Made by a program: the position numbers and the translations under genes. Source: Aureobasidium sp. EXF-3400 (taxonomy: Eukaryota > Ascomycota > Dothideomycetes > Dothideales > Saccotheciaceae). Taken from it: a stretch of 64,000 bases of DNA. This document shows, piece after piece, positions 1 to 14,099 of the stretch (its first letter is position 1; each line of letters opens with the position of its first letter). The notes beneath the pieces are model-generated. The model was given only the letters and a program-made list of their open reading frames with translations. It did not search any database and was not told the DNA's origin. The stretch lies in the NCBI GenBank assembly GCA_024195585.1, contig SWBL01000186.1, forward strand, positions 1 to 64,000. The letters run 5' to 3'.

Positions 1-2600
<2,600 letters not shown>

Positions 2601-3423
2601 TCAACACGACACACCATATAAACCGCGAGTACGGTTCGAGCATTTTTAAGCATTTGAAGAACGGGCAATTTCTTTCTTTCTCTTCTACGAGACATGACAT
2701 GGCCGTCTAGGAGGATGTAGACGCATCTTTTCTGGCATAGACTGGCGTTCGGTACGCTTGGGCCATATTTGAGCCCAGCACCAACTCAGGGAAATGTCAA
2801 GGTCGGCTGGTGAAATTTACACCTATGAGCAGGTGTGGGGTTTTTTTTTTATTTTGGATTTCGACATCAAAGGATTCGGTCTCTGCACTGGCAGCATTAC
2901 AGAGCAAGAGGAAATTGAAAGAGCGATGGGCGTTTACAGGCGAACAATTGCTTTTAGTCGCTATACCGAACAAAGAAGACGGTAAAGGCTAGGAAGCAAC
3001 AATCTATACAAGAATGATGTTTCTGCATAGGACAGAAAGAGCAACTCAAGCTTGTAACGACTTGACTTGATGTGGTGAAAATGCCTACCAAAATGTGTGT
3101 CTGGCGATTGATAGAGGCAGTGCAATCGTGGCAGTGAAGAAAAGTGTTGCGCGTTCGCTACGACGGTGCATGTCAAAGATCCAAGGTTTGGTGGTGGCAA
3201 GTTTCGAGTGAGTTCTTGGTTGGAGAGAGGCAGTGAGGCCACGGCCGCTCGGCAATGACGCGCTTCGTTGATGTCTGGGGGAGTGTTCACATGCCCTCGT
3301 CGCCGAGACAAGCAACCTGCCCAAAGACATTCAAGTGCTCAGGCAGCAACTTGAACATTTTATTGACAGAAGTTGTGATCAAGCTACACTCGTTCAATCC
3401 CATAGCAGAATAAGGGCGCGGCC
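2601..3423. other. STE20-HSE1 intergenic region
   Basis: Tandem-oriented genes. It should hold the STE20 3' UTR and the HSE1 promoter. A T10 run lies at 2841-2850. I see no RNA gene, and the open frames here look random. Confidence 0.5.
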
Positions 3424-5445
3424 ATGTTTCGTGCTCAGGCAAACACGTTCGACGAGGTCGTCAGTAAGTAGCTCGCCTAACCACCCAGACGTATCCATCT
3501 CGACACAATATGCTGATGCTGCTGTGACAGCCAAAGCGACCGATGAGAACTTGACGTCCGAGAACTGGGCCCTCATCCTGGATGTATGCGATCGCGTATC
3601 TACCTCACCCACTGGGCCTCAGTCAGTCACAGCTGCCTTGATCAAGCGTCTTGCCCACCGCAACGCCAATGTCCAGCTGTACACACTTGAGCTTGCCAAT
3701 GCCTTGTCGCAAAACTGCGGTGCACCGATCCACCGAGAACTGTCCTCCCGTTCTTTCACCGACGCTCTGCTTCGTCTAGCTGCCGACCGCAACACACACC
3801 AGCAAGTCAAGAGCAAGATACTCGAGCGCATGCAAGAATGGAAAGACATGTTCAAAGGAAACCCCGACTTGGGCATCATGGAGCAGGCTTACGACAAGCT
3901 ACGCTCCTCAAACCCTGGCCTAGCTCCACCTAGCAAGCCTGTCAAGCGCCAAATCGAGGACACCGATCGTCGCAAGGAAGAGGAGGAGCTGCAGATGGCC
4001 CTTGCCTTGAGTCTGAAGGATAAAGCACCCGAACCAGAGGCTTCTTCGGCAAACTCGTCTCAAGCTCAGCCCGATGCCCAACAAGGTACAACAGCTGCCA
4101 CCGTCAGCAGAGTCAAGGCCCTCTATGATTTCGTACCATCCGAGCCTGGTGAGCTGGCATTCAAGAAGGGCGATGTTATTGCTGTCATTGAATCTGTATA
4201 CAAGGACTGGTGGAAAGGATCTCTACGTGGTCAGACCGGTATCTTCCCTCTGAATTATGTCGAGAAGCTGCAAGACCCGACCAGGGAGGAGCTCGAAAGA
4301 GACGCCCAAACCGAGGCAGATGTCTTTTCACAGATCAGAAATGTCGAGAAGTTGTTGGCTCTGTTGAGCGTCAGAGGCGAGAACTCGCGCGACACGGGCA
4401 GCGAAGATGAGATTACCGATCTATACAACCAGACCTTGTCGATCAGACCCAAACTGATTGAACTGATTGGAAAGTACTCGCAGAAGAAGGGTAAGTTTTC
4501 CAAGAGGACATGCGTTCAATCCGAGGCTAACAAGTAACAGACGAATTCACACAATTGAATGAAAAGTTCATCAAGGCTCGCCGCGACTATGAGGCTCTCT
4601 TGGAGAGCTCCATGTCGCAACCACAATATCCTGCCCCACCAGCTAGGCAACACTCTGGCGGTTACTACAATCCATACCCTACCATGCAGTCCGGATACCC
4701 TCCACAAGGTCCTCCTCCTGATCAGCGTTTCTATAACCAACCTCCACCATCCGAGCCTCCTCAACAGCAGAACGCGTATGGTTATCCTCCACCTATGAGC
4801 AATCCATCAGCGACCCCAGCACCGGCTCCTTTCCATTTCCTTCCTAATGGCGCTCCACCATCAGAAGCCCGTCAAAGTCCTAAACCCATAGGACCTGGTC
4901 CAAGTGCCCCTCCTGGAGATGGCGGTTACAATCCTGCTATGCAGCCGTACAACAACCGTCCTCAGAGCATTCACACCCTTAACTCGGGAAACCCGCAAGA
5001 GCTGAGCACGGGTGCCTACGAAAGCCCTACTGACGGCCGCAACAATGTCTATGGTGCTAGTGCCTCTGTACCGGCACCTCTAAACTACACTTCATCCCCA
5101 CAACCTCAACAGCCTACAAACGCACCTCCTGGGCCACCACAGCAACAGCAAATGCCAATCAGACAACGCACATCGAGCTTCGAAAGCCCAACGTCTGTGT
5201 ATTCTGCACAGCCGCCCCAAGACACATCGACTACCTCTTACCCCTCACAGTACCCACCTCAGCAACATCCTAATCAGTCTTACACTAGTTTGAGTGGTGC
5301 TCAGCCTTCTGCTCCTCCTGCTTCGGGGCAAGCCTACCAGGCGTACAACCCTCAAAATGCACATCAGCAGGGTCAGCAGCCGCCGCAACAGCAGCAGTAT
5401 GCGCCCGCAGCTAGTGGCGATGATGCTAGTGATTATTACCGTTAG
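3424..5445 (+). CDS. HSE1: ESCRT-0 subunit Hse1 (VHS-UIM-SH3)
   Basis: Partner of Vps27 in ESCRT-0, which binds ubiquitinated cargo on endosomes for delivery to the multivesicular body. The spliced protein is 634 aa. A VHS domain covers about residues 10-140 (TDENLTSENW, ILERMQEWKDMF). A ubiquitin-interacting motif lies near 163-178 (EEEELQMALALSLKD) and an SH3 domain near 216-275 (ALYDFVPSEPGELAF, DWWKG, GIFPLNYV). A GAT-like helical region follows, then a long Pro/Gln/Tyr-rich tail. Introns are 3464-3530, placed after 13 codons, and 4491-4540. The start MFRAQANTFDEVV is chosen because it matches the usual Hse1 N-terminus and is restored exactly by removing intron 1. Domain order and length fit the fungal family. 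Confidence 0.95.
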
Positions 5446-5996
5446 AAGCGGAAGCACATTCATAAGCATGATCGCAAAGTGGCGTTCATGGATGATAGTG
5501 GTGGTGAATAAACCAGGGTTTCTCTTTTCACTGCGTATTGTACTCGAAACAGACCTTTACTTTGTATCAAATCTGTGGACTTGAAAAGAATTGAACAAGG
5601 AAGGTCATTTCCAAAATCGTCTTGTAGCACGTGGTATAAGCACATAAACACCCTGGTCATTTGTGAGTGATTTGAATATGTAAAATTTGCTGTTGCAACA
5701 CCAGCTCCTAGAAAGAAAGAAAAAAAGACACAAGATGCGCCCTCGAGATCTTGGATAAGCGCCCGCTCCGTGCAGGCCATCAAAAACTCCTCTGCTCGTG
5801 GTATTTTCAAGCGCCCTCGTCCTGTCTCCTGCCGGGACTGAGAAAGATGATAGTCTCTTCTCATTGCGCTCTAATACCAGACAGCTTTCTTCTCTCTCGT
5901 TCCTTTTTCTTCTGTTTGATCTCTTGTCCAAATGTCCTTCATTCGCTAGCCTCCTCTCTCCACACCAGAAAGCTCCAACTCAGCGTGGGAAGCTTC
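5446..5996. other. convergent HSE1 / cytochrome b5 spacer
   Basis: Region between two convergent 3' ends with A-rich patches (around 5712-5730). No gene, repeat or RNA recognised. Confidence 0.5.
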
Positions 5997-6766
5997 TTAG
6001 TTCTTAGGCTGGCCGTTTGCCTGGAGGTAAGAGTATGCGAAGTAAGCCAAAGCACCACCAACAAGGAGGATGGCGTAAAGACCGGCACCCAGACCAGCAG
6101 CGTCAGGGCCAGATGTCTTTGCTGAGGTAGGCTGAGCGGAGGACTTGGGGGCGGGGTCGCCGGGTTGACGCTTGACGGTGCCGACGAGGAGACCCTCGAG
6201 GATCTCGCGGGCCTCGTCACTGTGGCCGACGTCTTCGAAGGCTTCGGTGGCGTCCTGGCCACCGACGTCGAGCATTACTTCTTCACCGCCACTGTGAGGG
6301 GTGTATTAGTGAGGTGTTTCTTGTGAGAGGGGTTCTTTGTGCTGATGGTGTGTGGTGTGATCGATCGAGATCTCTTCTTTTCTTGTGGTACCGCCCAATG
6401 CAAGAGTGGGGTACTCGGGTAGGGTGGATGTTGTGTTGATCGAGGTTCGAGAATCTCGCAGGAGAGCCGGAAGAAGGTGAATGAGGCAGATGAAAGTGGA
6501 GAACGTACGGGTGCTCATCAACGAAGCTTGTGCAGTTGTAGACCTTGTCGTGGACGACCATGTAGAGGTCCTAAGATTATGTTGGTCAGGGATGGTTCTT
6601 TGGTCAAATGTTGCTAGACTGGTTGCTGGACGTGTCAAGAACGCGCATGGTTCTCATTCCATTTGGTATGCCTCCTCTTCTGCGCGTCCAGCGACCGTTC
6701 CATGGATATGCTCACCTTCTTGGTGTTGTGCTCGGAAATGTCCGAGTAGGTGAATTCTTGAGACAT
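5997..6766 (-). CDS. CYB5: cytochrome b5, tail-anchored
   Basis: Small haemoprotein of the ER membrane that passes electrons to desaturases, sterol enzymes and P450s. Three exons on the minus strand: 6716-6766, 6509-6570 and 5997-6291, giving 135 aa. Haem ligands are visible as His37 in HPGGEE and His61 in VGHSDEA, spaced 24 residues apart as in the family. The C-terminus has a hydrophobic helix ([20 protein letters not shown]) followed by a short polar tail, as expected for a tail anchor. Intron 2 (6292-6508, 217 nt) is long for this window and splits the Pro codon of HPGG. A b5-fused desaturase lies 5.6 kb away, but nothing shows that the two genes are functionally linked. Confidence 0.95.
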
Positions 6767-7838
6767 GGCTGCGGTTGTGTACGTGTGGTATGCGATATGT
6801 GGAGAGACGACAAAGAAGTGTCGATGCAAGAGCGAATGTGCGAGTCGTGAAAGAGGTGACAAGGGTCGTTGGTATAGAATGGACAGAGCAGCAAAGACAA
6901 GAAGTTGACAGTGTTCCTCAAGACCAGGGCAATCGCAGCTCGGGTACTGATCTCCCACCGACCCTTGAAAAGCTAATGGCCCGGCTTGTGATTCGCTGAC
7001 ACGCCGGCCTATCCAGCCCCTCCGCAGTCGCGCTCCACTTGTCGCGTCTAATCACTTATTCCGGCACTCTGACAAGCAGGATCCAATATGGAAACACTTT
7101 CCGCCGTCTTGCGGTTTTCCTCCGCTATCTAGAATCGGTTCGGGCAGAGATGTCTATACCTGTCTCTGCGGGCTTGCTAGATGCCCAGGCCTCGAATGCC
7201 TGTCATTATGGCAATTTCCTTGACAGTCTCCTTGTCAATCTCCTGTCTCGCAGCCTCTAATCTCAAGCTGCCTCCAGATCTACCTTGTTTCAATCCCGAG
7301 GATCTGCTTTACCAATTCTGCTAGCATTATTCCGAAACTCTACACCGGCTGTCTTCCGTTCGTACAGCTCACATCCGAAAAATACTTGACATCTTGGCTC
7401 TCTCACCACTGTGTAAGACATAATCCATCTATACTGAAGTCAATCAAACGCTCGCGGCGATGTAGAGCGCGTGGGCTGTATGGCCTCACAATACCTTGAA
7501 GAACAGCGCGACACTTATAGAAGCATGGCCTCACTGAACAAGTATGGACACATCTTTGAATCGGCGTCAATCATGCAGTCGTTAATAAGTGGTCTCTTTG
7601 CGAAGGCTTTGATACAAAGCTGCTATATGAGACTTATTACTTACTATGAAGCCAAAACGACAAGACAGAGCAACATCGCTGCCAGTGTCACCCTTGCTTT
7701 TACACCCTAACGCATCTATCGTTCTGAGAGAAAAAGTACATCAAACAACCGATACCCCGATATGGACAGACAATATTAGCAGTTTCTTCGACTGCACAAA
7801 AACATTGCAGGTTCTACCAAGCAGCAACAGACCAAGAG
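6767..7838. other. gene-poor region upstream of the orphan gene
   Basis: About 1.07 kb between the cytochrome b5 start and the first possible exon of the orphan gene. Short open frames here do not look coding. It contains the left member (7599-7633) of a diverged direct repeat. No tRNA boxes or terminal inverted repeats found. Confidence 0.4.
7599..7633. repeat. direct repeat R1 (left copy)
   Basis: A 35-nt sequence starting TGCGAAGGCTTTGATACAAA that recurs, diverged, at 9372-9406 in the same orientation. The two share TGCGAA, TACAAAGCT and ATATGAGAC, about 28 of 35 positions by eye. Together they bracket the orphan gene, 1.77 kb apart. Confidence 0.55.
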
Positions 7839-8979
7839 ATGGGAGACTTTGTTTGCTCGTCATACACGGCTACCGACATCCTTGGCAAGAAAGCAGTATT
7901 CTACTGTCCCTTAGAAGCCTGCAGCAAAAGATGGTATCTTGAAACCCCTGTCTCCGAGTTCTATCTCCACAGGCAAGACCCATATCACCGTACCTGCTTT
8001 CATCGAGATCATGGTGTATAATGTAAATTCTGCAAAGCCTTTATCTTCACAGAATGACCACAGTGACGACATGGACTGTACAGTTGACTGGTTCACGCAG
8101 TATGTTGGAGTCTCTACGCGACTAGACTTCTGGAAGTGCACAATTTGTCAGGAGCAGTTCCCGTCCAAGAAATCTTTGTTCTCACACCTTCGAGACCCTC
8201 AGCTTGACGAGCACAATAACCTCATTGGACACGCCGCTAAACTTGGAAGAAAAGTCTTTGCAGTTCCATCAGAGTATCTAGTACCGGACAAGGCAAACCT
8301 CACGAAGATCTTTGAGTTTGTATACACTGGAACCGTCTTTCCACTCTACGAGACTCTTCGTATAATGCACATCGTTGCAGCAAAGTGTCAAGAGGATCAC
8401 TTCATATTCATTGTCCGTCATAGCCACAACAAAAGAAAGTCGAATCATATGCAAGACCACATTGTTGAAGCTATGCTTGCAGCGTCCGAACTCCATTTCT
8501 CTGGAAAAGCACGCGCCTGGTCACTTGCCGTTATCTGCAATGTCTTCAAAGGGAACGCCATGCCTTCTTTCGCCGAGGACCTCGACCTTGAAGCACAGAT
8601 GGTACAAGGATCTCTCGAGGCTGGCAGCCGAGCCAGCCGTACACTCTGTCAAAATGTTGGTCAAGCAAGCATTGCTTTCTACTCAACTCGTCGCATCAAG
8701 GATCAAATCCTGTATGCTAAGATGCAAGGTCAACGTCCTGTGATTGTCTCGATGGGCTTTGATGCTTTGATGCACAACTGGAACAGACTCTCTAAATTTG
8801 CCCACACGTACGAGGCTCAGTACGGCTTCCCTGACATCTGGTTGTGCACTGCTAAGGAAGAGGCTGAAGTCGTAAGAGCTTCTGTCAACCAGGTGGTTTG
8901 CCCTTTCTTGCTTGGGGAGCAGTACTTTGGTTTCTACAGCAATGTCCAGATCAACAAGCACGACAATCGAACAGTATAG
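7839..8979 (+). CDS. orphan protein with zinc-finger-like motifs
   Basis: Function not recognised. The secure part is one open frame from ATG 8011 to the TAG at 8977-8979 (323 aa). It contains CTICQEQF followed by SHLRD and DEH, a C2H2-like pattern. Another frame just upstream (ATG 7839) encodes YCPLEAC...YLHRQDPYH, a second Cys/His cluster. Joining the two with a phase-correct intron at 8016-8052 (37 nt, unusually short) or 8014-8083 (70 nt) gives a protein of about 350-360 aa with two clusters, so the 5' model is uncertain. No signal peptide or membrane segment. The stop codon and 3' flank lie inside a relic of the CCTCCCC element (8974-9075), so the present C-terminus may not be the ancestral one. 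Codon use looks coding. Confidence 0.5.
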
Positions 8980-9075
8980 CCTTCAATGGGCTTCTCTCTA
9001 TGGAAATCACATTCTTTGTAAAAGTATTGTGCATTTCTATAGCTACATTGTGACTGTCTTTCGCACATGGGGAGG
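8974..9075 (-). mobile_element. CCTCCCC element copy D, end fragment
   Basis: One end of the repeat family found at 24654, 36077 and 37625. Read on the minus strand it begins CCTCCCCATGTGCGAAAGAC and contains GCTATAGAAATGCACAATAC. It aligns almost throughout with the first 100 nt of copy C (37625 onward). The opposite terminus is absent: the homology stops inside the last codons of the orphan gene. D is therefore a truncated relic, and it supplies the TAG of that gene. Confidence 0.8.
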
Positions 9076-9652
9076 GGGGACCGCCAACAGAAGTCTCGCG
9101 CATGGTCCAATTTCGAGGGGCTCTTCGACAAGAGAGATTTTCTCGCCAGCGTCAACATCCTGCCATGGAAACGACCAACTCTTCAGTGCATTCCAGAAGC
9201 GAATCGTGTTTTGGGGCGGTGGCATCCTCCTGAGCAGACAGTGTCTTCTCGGCAAGGGTTACGTCGTTAAAGAATACTTTTGGCCTGATTGAATCCTGTT
9301 TATCAGACGAAGACTTGTGGTAGAAGTGTCATGTCGTGTAGCTCGTTCGGTCCAATGATGATTAGTTTTACTGCGAAAGCCTTAGTACAAAGCTATCATA
9401 TGAGACCTCAGCACTGACTGGTAAACAAAGCTGGTCCAAATTGACAACACGTTCACAGCCTCACTTCACTGGTGGGAATCTTTCACTCAACGCCGAGAGT
9501 GTGAGACAACTAACAACTCACTTTCCGCTTCATAACACTTCTTTCTACCTTTTCCTCGCCTTTCCTCGTTCATCCTACAACTTATCCACAAGACACATCG
9601 ACCACCCACTCAACTCCGTTGTTCGTGTGCTCCACACTCAGTGCTCGCCATC
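8980..9652. other. spacer holding element relic D, repeat R2 and the dynamin promoter
   Basis: Holds most of element fragment D (to 9075), then anonymous sequence, direct repeat R2 (9372-9406) and a pyrimidine-rich stretch (about 9530-9640) just upstream of the dynamin start. No RNA gene seen. Confidence 0.5.
9372..9406. repeat. direct repeat R2 (right copy)
   Basis: A 35-nt sequence starting TGCGAAAGCCTTAGTACAAA, the partner of 7599-7633. It lies 390 nt downstream of the orphan gene and about 245 nt upstream of the dynamin-like gene. Confidence 0.55.
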
Positions 9653-11855
9653 ATGGAGAAGCTCCAGAATGAAGACATGCGCACTGTACTCGATGCTGTG
9701 GACGATCTTCGCGCAGTCGGTGTGAACAACATCATCCCTCTCCCACAGATCGTCGCATGCGGTGATCAATCAACCGGCAAGAGCTCCCTGCTGGAGGCGT
9801 TGACTGGTATCCCTTTTCCTCGAGACACCGGCCTTTGCACTCGCTTCGCAACTCAGTTCATTCTTCGCCGTGCTGACAAAGTCTCGATCTCTGTCACCAT
9901 CATCCCTGGTCCGGGCCGAGTCGACCAGGATGAGCGTCAGCGTCTCGAGGACTTTGGCAAGGGCAAGACTTTCGACCCTACCAAACTGGGCGAACTCATC
10001 GAAGAAGCTACTCAAGTCATGGGCCTTCCTCCTTTGACAGGAAAGAAGCCCAAAGTCGCCCGCGCCTTCTCTCACGACGTGCTCAGTATCGCCATCTCTG
10101 GTCCTGATCGTCCTTCACTCACTCTGGTCGACACCCCTGGCTTAATCAAGTCTAAGGGCAAATATCAATCTTTGGAAGATATCAAGACAATCGAGGCTCT
10201 GGTAAAGTCTTACATCAACCAAGACAGCACAATCTTGCTATCTGTTCTGTCAGCCATGTATCAATACGAGCTTCAACAGATACCTTCTCTTATCACGAAG
10301 GCTGCTGCACCACGCACACTTGGCATCATTACAAAGCCTGATGGCCCAGGAGCTGATACCGCACTCGAACGTGAGTACATTGAGCTTGCGCAAAACCAAG
10401 TTCTTCCTCTTGGTCATGGCTGGCATGTGGTCAAAAACAGGTACGGTTTTTGAAGTTGTGTTTTTCGAAGCGTTTGACTAACATTGTGTTTATCATAATA
10501 GATCCGAGAAGGAAATGCACTTCGATATGGACCAGCGCGATCAGTCCGAGAATGACTTCTTTGCCGGAAGCAACTGGACTGAACTGGACTCCGCCCAGCT
10601 TGGTGTTCCTACTCTGAACAATCGACTTGCCGAACTGCTCTACCAACACGTGCAGGCCGCCATCCCGGGTCTTCAGAACAGTCTGAACGAAAAGCTCCAA
10701 GAGGTTCAAGGCAAGCTCAACAAGCTTGGTCCTGGTAGAGGCACGATTCAGGAACATCGTGGTCTCCTAGTTGAGATTGCTTCTCAGTTTCAGCGTCTTG
10801 CTGAAGTGGCCATTGATGGTAACTACAAGAAAGACTCGTTCTTTGGTCTGCCTTCTCGCCAAGTCTCTACAGATGTCATCACCGACGAACGTCGCCTGCG
10901 CGCACTCGTGCAGGATGCACACCAACAATTTTCGCATGCTATTCGTCGTCACGGATCCAAGTACGAATTTACCGAAACACCTGCTGAGTGGGACGCGGCT
11001 GTCGGCATGAATGACTTGCTTGGTCTCTCAAAAACCTCTCTACGCTCTCCCTATAGTGGCTTTGAATCAGACCAGAAGAGGGCAACTTATGCTGCCTATC
11101 TCAAGTATGTGCAGGAGGTGGAGAAGCACTACCGTGGCGCTCAGCTCTCTGGAATGTTCAATCCCGACATCGTGGACGAGCTGTTCCGTGAACATTCTTC
11201 TCGCTGGTCGGAGCTCGCAAGAACACACATCAAGAATGTGAACAGCCAGTGCAAGAACTTCATCAAGAAGCTCCTTTCTCAAATTGCCCCGCGTGACATT
11301 GCCAGCAGATTGGAAGCGCTGGTCCGTCCAACCCTTCAGCATCGTGAAGAGGAGGCTTTGAAGGTTCTAGACAAGTTCCTGCAAGTTGAGCGGGGTGTTC
11401 TTATGACCTATGACCCTGAGTTCACCTTCACCGTCGAACAGATCCGAAAGGAACGCATGGAACGCAAAGCAGTCGAGGGTACGAAACAACCTGCCGCGAG
11501 CTCTATGACAGGAGGCTCGCCACGTTCCAAGATGGCTCGTACCGACACCAAGAACCAGGTCAACATGGAAGATCTTGCTGCAGAAGACGCTTTCGCCGTC
11601 AGCTGGATCTACTACCGCAGCCAGCGTGAACACTTCGTCGCATACTTGACCAAGCACGTCATCGAGCCATACATGATCGAGGGACTGGACAAGATCATGT
11701 CTCCCAAGGACTTCGGAAGCATGACTGACAAGGAGACGCGCTTGCTGGCTACCGAGGCTGAGGAGTTGATCGAGGAGCGCAAAGGTCTTCTGCGTGAGAA
11801 GGAAATCCTCGAGAAAGGAAAGGCCAAGTTCGACGCTGCCCTGAAGAAGAAGTAG
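9653..11855 (+). CDS. dynamin-superfamily large GTPase (Mx/fungal type)
   Basis: Predicted membrane-remodelling or self-assembling GTPase; the exact role is unknown. The spliced protein is 713 aa with one intron (10441-10501). The GTPase domain is clear: P-loop GDQSTGKSS (residues 37-45), switch region TGLCTRFAT, G3 DTPG, and G4 as TKPDGPG. The middle/stalk region follows (for example IPGLQNSLNEKLQ), and the C-terminal part resembles a GTPase-effector domain, ending in a charged coiled-coil helix. There is no PH domain, no transmembrane segment and no mitochondrial presequence. This fits the Mx-like dynamins expanded in filamentous fungi better than Dnm1, Vps1 or Mgm1. Start ATG 9653 is preceded by an in-frame GTG (9641) that I did not use. 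Confidence 0.85.
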
Positions 11856-12363
11856 GTGGATGACGTGAGTGAATCAATGGTCGAGTCTTGTGTCAAGGGG
11901 CTGTCCATACAGAGCCCAGGTGGATGCGGTGATGAAGAGACGAGCTTCGAGTGTATTTGCATCGAAAGACGGGAAATTAGCAGAGAGACAGAGAGATGAC
12001 CAAATGTAACGCCCATGCACGATGACCTTCTTCATGAGTGCTACAATGTCCCAGGATATATCTCTTGATAACCGGTCAAGGGCCATGCGAAGTGCGTCTG
12101 GGAAGAAGGTGTGAGGTGATGGTATGTCTAGAATGGGACGGGAGAAGAATGTGAAGCTTTGTCTGTCAGCAATCGGCAATCGCATGCTTCTCTAGTAGGA
12201 AGGTGCGCCTGGCGTGCGGCTACCAGATTCAGATAAAGTAAGGTGCTTGGCGATCACATCCAGGAACAAAACGATGAGGTATGAGTGATAAGAAAAACAT
12301 GGTTCGTTAACATTCTAGAGACAGATCCTTCTAGGTCGCCGTGTATAAGAAACAAGTGCTTTT
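11856..12363. other. convergent dynamin / desaturase spacer
   Basis: 3' ends of two convergent genes. Nothing else recognised. Confidence 0.5.
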
Positions 12364-14099
12364 TCAGTGCATCTCACCACTTTCAGCGATACTCTTCTGG
12401 CAAGCAGCCAGAATCTTGGCTTGTCTGGCAACATCTCCCAGACGGCCAATGACCTCCTTGTTTCCATCGTAGAAACCATAAATCGCATATGGAATGCCCA
12501 CCTCGTCGCAGAACTCCTGGACCAACTTTTGTGCTCTACGCAGATTGTGACGAGGCATGCGAGGGTACAAGTGGTGGATGGCCTGGAACTGGAGTCCACC
12601 GTGGAAGAAGTCGAGCCATTGAGGACAGTCGACATCCATGGTGGTGCGAAGCATGCGTTGAGGGAACGATTCATTGACACCGAGATCAGCAGTGCTCATG
12701 GCAAAGTGACTGAGCGTGATCTGGACATGCAAAGGCATAGTAACGGCGTGACTGATCATGATGAAAGCGAAACGGCTCCAGCCATCAGGGATGCTCTTGT
12801 ACAGAACCTGATAGCCGAACCAGTACCAGAAGAAGCATTGGCCAGCAATTTCGAACCAGCGGTGCCACCATGCCGGACCTTTGCGAGGACCGAGACCAAG
12901 AATGAGGTACTCCCAGCTTAGGCGGTAAAGATTGAAGCGACCGAAGCAAAGTATGGGGTAGTAAAGCCAGTGTTGGTATTGAATGACGAATTTGGCGAAG
13001 GGGTCGTAGGTCATGACGCGGTCATAGTAGGTGGATCGTAGCGACTTGAAAAAGCGGTGCGAGATAGCAAAGAACGGCATGTGCTCGATATCAGGATCGT
13101 GCTCGGGAGAGTTTGTGATGATGTGGTGGACGTTGTGGTTGCGCTTCCACCATCCTAGACTTAAACCTCCCAGATAATCGGCAATGATCATGCCAATAAC
13201 ACTGTCGGCGTGGAAGTTGTGTGTAATGCCCATATGACCAGCATCATGAGCGCTGAAGACCAACTGGTGCCAGAAAGTACCAAGGAACAAGGCAGAAGTA
13301 CAGTACCAGCCGTAGTGCAAGGTGGTCAAGAACATAGCAAACAGGAGAGAGTACCGTGATATCTCAATGGCGTAGGATTTGTAGTTGCAGTTGTAAAGAC
13401 CTTCGCTCCTCATGCGCTGGTCCAGCTGGCGGTATTTTTGCATAATATCATCTTGGGTCTTGGGATCAAGCTCTGGGTATCTTTCCAGGTCACTCTTGAT
13501 CTGATCTTTCGTCCAGTCGCTCTCGGGGTCGTGAATGTTGTGTGATTTCTCGTTGTCGACGTCCAGCGACGACATGGATGTAGTAGAGGAGGATCGTGAC
13601 ATGGCGGGCTTGCGCTGGCGGAGTTGGGCATCGACGGGTTCGAACAGAGGTGAAGGCTCTCCTGAGCTTCCCTGACTTGACGAGTCGTTCTCGTGGTCCG
13701 AGATTTGCTCTTCAGTGTCGACGACATGTTTCAGACGGAACTGTCCACCTTGAATTGGGGGTAGGAAGTTGGACCAGCGTCCTTCAATGACACCAATCTG
13801 GTAGGCGTGCATGCGCCCGAGGGCTTCAGCAGAGTGCAGACTGGATACAAGATCAGAAAGTGCTCAAGTGTAGTCAGTTGACATTGTCAAGTAACGTACG
13901 CAGTCACCTCGTCCGTAGCATCTCTACCAACCATGTGCATGATGGCCTTGTCACCGCCAGGGTGATACTTGAGCCACGCGTCTACCTTGAGCACCTTGCC
14001 ATTCATGACAATGATGGATCGGCCTTCAGCAATCAGAGCCTCGACCTCTCGTCGGCTGTAGACTCGCTCGCGCCTGCTAGGCATTTTGACGTAACTCAT
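12364..14099 (-). CDS. delta-8 sphingolipid desaturase (cytochrome b5 fusion)
   Basis: ER enzyme that puts a trans double bond at C8 of the sphingoid base of fungal glucosylceramides. Two exons, 13900-14099 and 12364-13840, give 558 aa. The N-terminal cytochrome b5 domain has HPGGD (His46) and GRDATDEVT. The desaturase domain has the three histidine boxes HDAGH (about 265-269), HNVHH (about 302-306) and QAIHH near the C-terminus; Gln replacing His in the third box is typical of b5-fused front-end and sphingolipid desaturases. Hydrophobic segments flank the boxes. A Ser/Asp-rich insert (about residues 105-170) separates the b5 domain from the membrane part. A second ATG five codons downstream (MPSRRERV) could be the true start. 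Substrate specificity is inferred from the family; a front-end fatty acid desaturase is the alternative. Confidence 0.88.

Noticed and set aside
7039..7710. Short open frames upstream of the orphan gene as additional exons
   Set aside because: No consistent splice sites or shared motifs link them to the 7839-8979 frames.
12364..14099. Cytochrome b5 (5997-6766) and the b5-fused desaturase as a functional cluster
   Set aside because: They are 5.6 kb apart with unrelated genes between, and the desaturase carries its own b5 domain.
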